This document shows positions 58,301 through 64,000 of a stretch of DNA of 64,000 nucleotides, one piece after another. How positions within the stretch are numbered: position 1 is the stretch's first letter; every line of letters begins with the position of its first letter. Source of the DNA: Ustilago trichophora (taxonomy: Eukaryota; Basidiomycota; Ustilaginomycetes; Ustilaginales; Ustilaginaceae); the NCBI GenBank assembly GCA_900323505.1, contig OOIN01000047.1, positions 310,001 through 374,000 on the forward strand, read 5' to 3'. A program made the translations under genes and the position numbers. The notes under the pieces are model-generated. The model worked only from the letters and a program-made list of their open reading frames with translations. It was not told the origin of the DNA and searched no databases.

Positions 58301-60316
58301 GGAGGCGTGGCGACGAAGGGAGTCTGAGCCCTTTGGCTGGCGTCGACCTCTGGAACGGGAATCGGAATTGCTGTCTGTTGCCCTATTCATTCGAGCAAGT
58401 CGTGCCAAGTCGCGCGAGAGCTCGAGTTCATCCTGATGTCCGCTCTGCATCGACACTGCACCGAGATGAGGAGAGCCGTGCTGCGAATTAAATTTGGTCA
58501 GATTGGCAGCGGCTGTGTCGTCTAGACTTTCACGGCGTGCCTCGCGCTCCCTGCTCTGAGAATAACGGTGGGAACGGTAATCCACGGAAAAGCTGGGTCG
58601 GTGCGATCGAGAGCCAGAGCCACGACGCATGGCAGCTGTCGATGAGCCTGGAAGAGATACCTTGTGCTGGTGGTTGGGCCCATTGAGTCGGTCAGAGTGA
58701 CCGTGTCGACCCTTGCCACCGTGACGCCTTCCAAGAGGCATTTCGTCTGCAAAGCGGTGACCCTCTTGGTAGGCCAGATCTTCGCCATCTGAAGTCATCT
58801 TGTAGCCGTCCATGTCAAGCATGTACTGGAGATCCTCCTTGCGTTGCTTGACTTTGACAGCTCCGACGATATTTTCATCGTCTTCTTCATCATCTGCGTG
58901 ACTGCTTTGGTCTGGTCGCGCCTTCTTGTGATCTTGATCTTCATCATCGTCGACGGCAGTATCCTCATCGTCATCATCATGCTGGAGCTTGTCACTGTCG
59001 CGCCGCTGTTGCTGACGTTGCTTGTGCATGTAGATATGAGTACTGGCATCAGTCATGGCAGGATCAATAGTCAACTTGCCATCGCCAATGGGGACTGGCT
59101 TGAGACGCTTTCCATCGAGATACTCGGAGTGGTGAATGGAGGCAACGGCTTGCGTCTTGCTCTTTTTTGAGGCCTTGGCGCCTGATCCAAAGGGAGCAGG
59201 ATAGGCCTCCTCGCCAGAATCGATGCTGAGAATACTCTCGCCGTCATTTTCGCTTCGAACTTCGTCTTCGACCACTTCAAGCGCTTTGTCGCGGAGCTGC
59301 ATCTCGAGCCTCTCCGTCTCATTCGAGGGCTCATTGTGTGTGGAGGATTCACCGGCTACATCCTGTGCCTCTTGTCGTTTCTTGCCTTGCGGGCCACCCT
59401 GTTCAGGCTCGTAGTGATGAGCGTCGTTGTGATCCTCATCAACGGGGGCACCAGTCATATTCTCGGTGTCATCGGAGCGTTGTGCTTTTTCAGCGGTCTT
59501 ATCGAGACGTGGGTTGTTACCGCCCATGACGGCTCTGCCAGCTGCGCCGATGACACCACTCGCCTTTGATGCTGCTGAACCGACTTTGTCGAGCAGGGAG
59601 TCGGATCCTGCTGCGGCACCGGAGCCAGTCTTTGTGGAATCGGAAGGAACGTTGAGATCGCCTTGGTCATCAGGCTGTCCACTGCGCTTATTATCTTTAA
59701 GTTTGGCTCTCGAGTTCCGATCCGGATCTACCGAGTTGTCGTCGTCTTGGGCTTGTGTGGCGGCAGGGAGCTGTTCGGCTTCTCCGAGTACTAAGGGTTC
59801 CACTTCAGCTGAGCCATTCTGCGCATCTGCATCGTCATCATCCTCGGGCAAAGTCATGGGGCTGGATGCTGCACTGAGAATGGGACTCGTGACCAGATCA
59901 TCGGGGATGTTGTTGCGCTCGTCTTCGTCGTCGATCTCGAGCACGAAGAAAGCTTCACCTGAATCGCTCACCTTCATGGCAAAGGGAAGTGGGTCGGTGG
60001 AGTTGTTGAGATGGAGAGTGACTTTCCTCTCACCGGGACGCAACACACTCATCTTGCCGAAGCGAACATGGAAAGGAGTACTGGCGAGCTCGGTGGTCTG
60101 ACGCTTGATGGTCTTGTATTTGCGTTCTTGTTCGGGGAGCTTGCCTTGCTCGGCCTCCGAAAGGACGTTGCCCTGACCATCGACCTCAACCTCTTCCTCG
60201 ACATCGACGATTTTCTCGACGACGATGACATCGATGGCACCGCTGAGCGTGGCAGGGTTGATGTTGGGAGTGATGGTGTTGTACACCGTGGAAACGAGCT
60301 TGCCGACGTACTGCAT
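55391..60316 (-). CDS. PAH1: lipin-type phosphatidate phosphatase Pah1/Smp2/Ned1
   Basis: An intronless 1641-residue protein, about twice the length of yeast Pah1 (862). The N-terminal lipin domain starts at residue 1 (MQYVGKLVSTVYNTITPNINPATLSGAIDVIVVE split over two strands) and resumes with STPFHVRFGKMSVLRPGE near 79-96 and SDSGEAFFVLEI. Between them is an insert of about 44 charged residues not found in yeast. The catalytic LNS2 domain near residue 1060 onward has DIDGT (about 1091-1095) and the segments LGHVFTMIGRDWTHIGVAKL, YLTSRAIGQADSTRDYL and FGNRITDALSYRSVNIPSSR. The middle is disordered with acidic and Ser-rich stretches, and the tail has long Asp/Glu runs ahead of a final IRFEWKG. 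Pah1 converts phosphatidate to diacylglycerol at the ER/nuclear membrane, steering lipid toward triacylglycerol and repressing phospholipid genes. Confidence 0.95.
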   Translation of the reverse strand: MQYVGKLVSTVYNTITPNINPATLSGAIDVIVVEKIVDVEEEVEVDGQGNVLSEAEQGKLPEQERKYKTIKRQTTELASTPFHVRFGKMSVLRPGERKVTLHLNNSTDPLPFAMKVSDSGEAFFVLEIDDEDERNNIPDDLVTSPILSAASSPMTLPEDDDDADAQNGSAEVEPLVLGEAEQLPAATQAQDDDNSVDPDRNSRAKLKDNKRSGQPDDQGDLNVPSDSTKTGSGAAAGSDSLLDKVGSAASKASGVIGAAGRAVMGGNNPRLDKTAEKAQRSDDTENMTGAPVDEDHNDAHHYEPEQGGPQGKKRQEAQDVAGESSTHNEPSNETERLEMQLRDKALEVVEDEVRSENDGESILSIDSGEEAYPAPFGSGAKASKKSKTQAVASIHHSEYLDGKRLKPVPIGDGKLTIDPAMTDASTHIYMHKQRQQQRRDSDKLQHDDDDEDTAVDDDEDQDHKKARPDQSSHADDEEDDENIVGAVKVKQRKEDLQYMLDMDGYKMTSDGEDLAYQEGHRFADEMPLGRRHGGKGRHGHSDRLNGPNHQHKVSLPGSSTAAMRRGSGSRSHRPSFSVDYRSHRYSQSREREARRESLDDTAAANLTKFNSQHGSPHLGAVSMQSGHQDELELSRDLARLARMNRATDSNSDSRSRGRRQPKGSDSLRRHASLTSRNKRPEDETSTASRRRPNRASSRHTHEFSLSDTEAEVPRARSASGHASLENSTEGLTSSYSVSKGDSSLRDLRLPSEEAPPVYLGDTSAAHLGLSSNSRWQWADPAGDSSSSTPTGQPGHRRRTRFASTDGYEASRSPDASALEALRRHTAEGEVAGKLTSSESEPYTFLLQLEDSSHSFELSLCYSDNFGEDEEADEYVFRENRVSFERFAHDDDVVNDERLVIRYHDRFLTWENASAVLATLSLYRRTLSGSTSATNMDEEADGAERSSRASYWSRWWKRSSKSIPDLKQATNAQGDEVGDAKPQRVPIAGADIDAPLERSNTDSVLLDADKADSDKRAKEDASSSKSAAAAAAQRAGKTYAKTLRLTSDQLKSLNLRKGANSITFSVTSSYSGVATCSARIFLWESNHKIVVSDIDGTITKSDALGHVFTMIGRDWTHIGVAKLYTDIARNGYRIMYLTSRAIGQADSTRDYLKGIRQNGYQLPDGPVIMSPDRLIASLHREVILRKPEVFKMACLRDIARLFGADPRTAQSQPGGDLKNLDSEAAEKAQTGAGVDDSPGAGAATAAPSESTEAPSPTSDATSIGSGRLSPSPSTMSSPTLASLPPLDPQPAKKEEHPTPFYAGFGNRITDALSYRSVNIPSSRIFTIDTNGEVKMELLELAGYKSSYIHMTDLVDQMFPPITAKEQKEPRKPEYNDFNYWRPAIVDIELPDDDELLGTPPVSPALSARSGRSLRSVRSATSDSGVAGDGKGREEEKPGRLSRFGLGSLGLSRKGSQSSSGLAKPEHANTVPPEFIDGGYDRRTRATSAEPALETGMTPSSSTSSWTAPWRRRAASPDDAQQRATSPLVGPVITAEPESEDEGQEEFYDSEGGMNDDDDDVSSFGGGAGESRSRLNSFSLDDDGFDGGKRRVVQGQKRPSEDENDDDDDDDDDGDDDGEEEEMMEEEEDELLETGEIRFEWKG

Positions 60317-61833
60317 GGTGGAAATTGCAGCCTAGCGGATATGCTCGACAAGGATGGAATAGGTGTGATTGACGAGATGGTATCGAGCCTGCTCGTGTTG
60401 ATCGTCGCTTTTGCCAGAGGTCTCTCTAGCTAGAGCAGTGTGTGAGATGCTTCGCTCGACATCCGCAATCGGTTGGATCCGAATCGACTAGACTGCGCAA
60501 GTGAGTGAGCGCAGCTTTTCGTCTAAGCAGCCACAGGGTTGGGAGATGTCCGAGACGAGATCCGAGAGCAGCAACTGATTTCAGATGTAGCTGGTTGGCC
60601 GAGAGTTGTCTTGAGCTATGATGGAAGGAATTCCTAGCTCTCAATTGCAGAAGAAAGCAAGGTGACCTAGGATCGAGCGTGCAGAGTACGGATAGGAAAC
60701 AGGATGAGCTCAAGCACAAAGAAACAGAGAGAGGGTCCATCGATGATGGATTCACTTTGGAGCAGCAACGTGCTCTACAGTACTAAATCCAATCTGCAGC
60801 TCAAGGGTAGGAGAATCCAAGACCGAGCGAAACGCCTGGGTTGCTGGCTTGGCTGCTTGGCTTTTCTTTTCTTTTTTCTAGCAGCACTTTCACGCAGAAT
60901 CAGGTACAGTACCAAACGCACGCACGGGGCGCCGTGACGTCGCCAGATGAGCTGATTTTTTTTTTTTTGGTTTTTGGATCTTCTGTGGCAGCAATCCGAG
61001 TCTTACCGTAGTGTGGAGGCAAATCGAGCGGAAAATTAAATTAAAAATTGCAATTTTTTTAGCAGAGATCTGAGCTCGATGGTGGATCGAGGTCGGATGC
61101 TGGAGTCAAGAGCAAAGACGGTCAACCCTGTCTTGTGGTTCCTGACGTTCTCTCTCACCTCGCTGTCGCATCATCAGCGCTGATCCCCGAAGCCAAAAGT
61201 ACCGGCGGTCTCCGAAATACCCACACAATCTAATCGCCCTTTGGTCATTCGAGGGGAATGTGACAGAGAGAGACACATGAACGAAGAGCCGAAGCTGTAC
61301 ACAGAGCTTGCGACAAGTGTATGTTGTAGAGTCGTGGACTGGACCCTGAAAAAGCAACATCGAACCCTCCTCCCACTCACTCCACCAATCCCACTCTGAC
61401 CCGGCTTCATTCCGGTACCATCAGGTGCATCCGATATCCGTATGCTGCTATCACAAGACACAACAAGAGGCAGCCAAGGCATGTTATTACCACTACTGTA
61501 TGCTGTGTATAAGTTTGCAAACTTCAAGATGCACACAGGTTGCTCTCTGCATCGAACGAAACGGAAGCGCATGCTACGCGATACGCCAACACGACGGTTG
61601 TGCGAAATTTCTCCGGTTAACTTGCGCTCTTGCCGCGCACTGCTGCCTGTCAGCATGACCTCGAGCCGGAGTCTTCTTCTTCTTCTTCTTCTTCTTGGTG
61701 GCAGCCACCTCAGAGTCGTATTGGAGCTGTTTTTGCGTTTCCATGCCACAAGATACTGGTTCGTCTTCGACTCAACTTTATCCATCTACGAATCAGAGCA
61801 GAGCGACGCAGGTGAATCACAGCAAATCACACC
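60317..61833. promoter_or_regulatory. 1.5-kb divergent promoter (PAH1 / nitrilase)
   Basis: No gene with family features. It contains a short T-rich run (60958-60969), A/T-rich DNA near 61030-61060 and a CTT repeat (about 61669-61697). Minor GTAC motifs occur near 60779 and 60905. Confidence 0.55.
61669..61697. repeat. CTT trinucleotide repeat
   Basis: About nine CTT units, 140 bases upstream of the nitrilase ATG. Confidence 0.9.
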
Positions 61834-63180
61834 ATGTCGGGGATCCAATTCATTGGCGAGTTTTCATCGGATCATCCGCATCCTGGATCCCTGATTACAC
61901 CCAAACCATTCCCCAATGCCTCAGGACAAATCAAAGATCCACTACTCCACATTGCAGTGGCCCAGGTATTGCCCGATGAATCAGGTCTGTGTGGCCAGAC
62001 TCAAGACGGCTCGTCTGGTCAAGCTGGATTGGAAAAGTTGGAAGAATGGGCTTCCAACGCTGCCAAAAAGGGTGCCGACGTTGTCGTTTTCCCAGAGTAC
62101 TTTTTGAGTGGCGCCACCCACGACCTTTGGCGTCGTGTCAGAGAGGCTCAGCGCAAACAAGCCCATGATCTGAATCAAGTTGGTGATGGGGAGCAAAGTG
62201 AATCAAACCAGGCACACCAGCGAGCAGAAGGCAATGAAAAAGCTTGGATCGAGGTCATCATCCATGTGGCTAAGAAGCACAACGTCGATATTGTCGCTGG
62301 GACTGTCGTTGAGCTTGGTACTCAGCCTCACGCTGATATTCTCGCACAGCACCCTGTCTCTGCCACCTCTTCCACCGACCCCACCAAGGATCAGGATAAG
62401 ATCCCGCATCGAGTACAAAAGAAGCCCAAACACGACTCTGACTCTCTCTCCGACAATCACGAAAACCAACTCTTCAACACTTCGTACTACATTTCTCGTC
62501 AAGGCTGCGTTCTCCATCGCTACACAAAACAGAATCTCTGGCACCCAGAACGAGAAACTCTCCTTCATTCCCAGCAACAAACCCATCCCGAACAACACGA
62601 CGGTCCATCCACTTTTATCATCGAAACCAAACGTGGTACCCGCTTGCGCGCTGCCATGGCCATCTGCTGGGATCTAGCCTGGTATTCTCGCTTTTACCAA
62701 ATGCTCACTCCTCCCTTCACCACTGGCGAGCCCTCAGATCTCGATAAGGAGGGTCAAATTCCAGGTCCCGACGTAATCTTTGCCCCCACTTGTTGGTACG
62801 CTTCCGATGGCGGGCCCAAAGCTTTGCTCTGGAATGGAGTCGGTGAAGCACAAATGTTGGATACCCTCTGTCTCAGCAGAGCCGTAGAGCTCGAGTCGGT
62901 GCTGGTCATGTGCAACGTTGCCGGACCTTTCTTGGATGAAAAGTCCGTCGAGCAGTTGAGGGCAGAGTTAAAGAGACAGCATGACGAGGGTCTGGCAGAT
63001 GAAGAACTGGAAACGCCCCTGATTGGTCTGGGTAGGAGTCGAATCTGTGCTCCTTTCCTCAATATCGTTGCCGAAGTGCCAGATCAGAGAGAAGCAATGC
63101 TGTTGCAATCGGTAGACTTGAACTTGTTGAGAGACGCTAGGGAGATGTATCGTATGCGATACGACCACGCTCAGAGATGA
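61834..63180 (+). CDS. nitrilase-superfamily carbon-nitrogen hydrolase
   Basis: A 448-residue protein with the complete catalytic set of the superfamily: Glu88 in VVVFPEYFLSG, Lys232 in YTKQNLWHPE (Glu239 is the second acid) and Cys278 in MAICWDLAWYSRF. A later segment, PDVIFAPTCWYASDGG, and ARAVELESVLVMCNVAG-like text (AVELESVLVMCNVAG) continue the fold. Family members cleave nitriles, amides or N-carbamoyl compounds. Compared with usual members (about 280-330 residues) it has a longer N-terminus and a 40-residue Asp/Lys/Ser-rich insert (about 170-210). I cannot assign a substrate. It is convergent with the Kex1-type gene, 118 bases apart. Intronless. Confidence 0.9.
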   Translation: MSGIQFIGEFSSDHPHPGSLITPKPFPNASGQIKDPLLHIAVAQVLPDESGLCGQTQDGSSGQAGLEKLEEWASNAAKKGADVVVFPEYFLSGATHDLWRRVREAQRKQAHDLNQVGDGEQSESNQAHQRAEGNEKAWIEVIIHVAKKHNVDIVAGTVVELGTQPHADILAQHPVSATSSTDPTKDQDKIPHRVQKKPKHDSDSLSDNHENQLFNTSYYISRQGCVLHRYTKQNLWHPERETLLHSQQQTHPEQHDGPSTFIIETKRGTRLRAAMAICWDLAWYSRFYQMLTPPFTTGEPSDLDKEGQIPGPDVIFAPTCWYASDGGPKALLWNGVGEAQMLDTLCLSRAVELESVLVMCNVAGPFLDEKSVEQLRAELKRQHDEGLADEELETPLIGLGRSRICAPFLNIVAEVPDQREAMLLQSVDLNLLRDAREMYRMRYDHAQR

Positions 63181-63298
63181 TTCACTCGAGACAATCACAG
63201 TCGCATTGAAATACATACAATTCAAAGGGATTTCGTGTATTGTTCGCTTGCTTGCAGTAGCGCAAAGATGGTGCTTGTGTGGTGATGAAAGAGTTGTT

Positions 63299-64000
63299 TC
63301 AGCGCTGAGGTCCTGCACGACCCGTTTTGTCATGTACTCCTTCGCCATCGCTGTTGCTATCGCTATCACCGACATCAAAGATCCGATCCCCTTCCTCTTC
63401 GACATCGTCATCTTCGGCATGCTTTCCGCCAACCAGCCGCTCCAACTCGTGGTCATTCTCGCCGCCGTTTGGTGTGTCTTCGGGAGCGCCAAACTCGGTC
63501 GTAGAGGCGAGTCGCAGTGCTCCACCTCTTCCAATCCTGTTCTTTTCCAAGCGACGTTTCTTGCGCGCACGTAGCAACAGCCACGTCCCCACCCCGACCG
63601 CAATGAGCAAAACAATCAAAGCCAACGAACCTGCATCGTAGTACGCCCTCCACCTCGCTTCTTCCGCCACCTCTTCCTCGGTCTTTCCCGAGCCGGGGAT
63701 CACGCGAGACCCATCTTTGCCGATCTCGGCCACTCCGCCTCCACCCCCGGTGATCAGGATACGATCGGGCTCGTCGCCCACTCGTGAAGGGATCAGCGCG
63801 TTGGGACCGGCCACTTTCATATAGTCGATGCCCATAAAGCGTACGATCATGTCGTGGCTCTCGATGGGTTTGTCGACTCCGACCATGTGGCTGGCTCCTT
63901 TGATTCCGACGTAGGTCAAGTTGCGCGCGGACCGCCAGGTGCCGGCAAAGGTGCCGTTGACGTACCAGTCTTGCGCCGGATGGTCTCCGAACCCTTTGCT
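63299..64000 (-). CDS. KEX1: Kex1-type serine carboxypeptidase, C-terminal part (runs off window)
   Basis: The frame enters from base 64000 and ends at 63299, 233 residues. The first part ([20 protein letters not shown], then [17 protein letters not shown]) is the end of an S10 carboxypeptidase, with the catalytic His in GASHMV. After a linker comes one membrane segment ([20 protein letters not shown], then [11 protein letters not shown]) and an acidic cytoplasmic tail ([26 protein letters not shown]), the layout of Golgi Kex1 carboxypeptidase. It trims basic residues from the C-termini of secreted peptides such as mating pheromones after Kex2 cleavage. The Ser and Asp of the triad are outside the window. 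The tail contains acidic clusters of the kind used for Golgi retrieval (inference). Confidence 0.88.
   Translation of the reverse strand, partial: SKGFGDHPAQDWYVNGTFAGTWRSARNLTYVGIKGASHMVGVDKPIESHDMIVRFMGIDYMKVAGPNALIPSRVGDEPDRILITGGGGGVAEIGKDGSRVIPGSGKTEEEVAEEARWRAYYDAGSLALIVLLIAVGVGTWLLLRARKKRRLEKNRIGRGGALRLASTTEFGAPEDTPNGGENDHELERLVGGKHAEDDDVEEEGDRIFDVGDSDSNSDGEGVHDKTGRAGPQR

Noticed and set aside
61174..61785. A 203-codon minus-strand frame upstream of the nitrilase
   Set aside because: Poly-Arg from the CTT repeat and no family features.
1..64000. CRISPR arrays or bacterial operons
   Set aside because: Introns, long promoters and eukaryotic families throughout; no direct-repeat and spacer pattern.

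Overview
The window looks like nuclear DNA of a smut fungus (Basidiomycota, Ustilaginomycotina, probably Ustilaginaceae). Most genes are long single-exon frames. The few introns have GT...AG ends, and intergenic DNA is rich in microsatellites (poly-A/T, CT/GA, CA, TCA and a 5-base TGTAC repeat). Protein similarities recalled from memory fit a basidiomycete. The genus is an inference. I count 22 protein genes (the first and last run off the window) and one complete DNA transposon. I see no tRNA, rRNA or CRISPR.

Layout. 1-8.4 kb: an amine-use cluster of copper amine oxidase (partial), aldehyde dehydrogenase and an APC-family GABA/polyamine-type permease, whose flanking DNA carries repeated TGATAAGCC(G) motifs. 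8.6-16.6 kb: an unrecognised disordered protein, a CENP-I/Mis6 kinetochore protein and the ER-shaping protein Yop1 (five exons, two of them micro-exons). 18-21.6 kb: one uninterrupted frame joining an Sdt1-like HAD nucleotidase to an F-box/WD40 protein. 22-25.5 kb: an NAD(P)-binding protein whose frame needs a 7-base micro-exon, then a secreted pectin methylesterase. 25.8-36.6 kb: Lcb1 (serine palmitoyltransferase), a Zn2Cys6 transcription factor, a METTL7-like methyltransferase and an Lpl1/Rog1-like lipase. 36.97-39.24 kb: a 2.26-kb pogo/Fot1-type transposon with 41-bp inverted repeats, TA duplications and one in-frame stop in an otherwise intact transposase. 39.5-41.0 kb: an unrecognised disordered protein, followed by a 5.5-kb stretch with no convincing gene. 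46.6-64 kb: an LYR-motif protein, Pkr1, dynein light intermediate chain, a Glc8/inhibitor-2 protein, a HAPSTR1-like protein, the lipin phosphatase Pah1, a nitrilase-family hydrolase and the C-terminus of a Kex1-type carboxypeptidase.

How the genes work together. The first three genes form a plausible pathway: import of an amine, oxidation to an aldehyde, then to a carboxylic acid, with GATA-type motifs suggesting nitrogen control. Several other genes act at the ER, Golgi or in lipid metabolism (Yop1, Lcb1, Lpl1-like, Pkr1, Pah1, Kex1), but they are dispersed and I do not claim a cluster. The most unusual items are the HAD/F-box/WD40 fusion, the micro-exons of 7, 12 and 17 bases, and the conserved GATA-containing modules.
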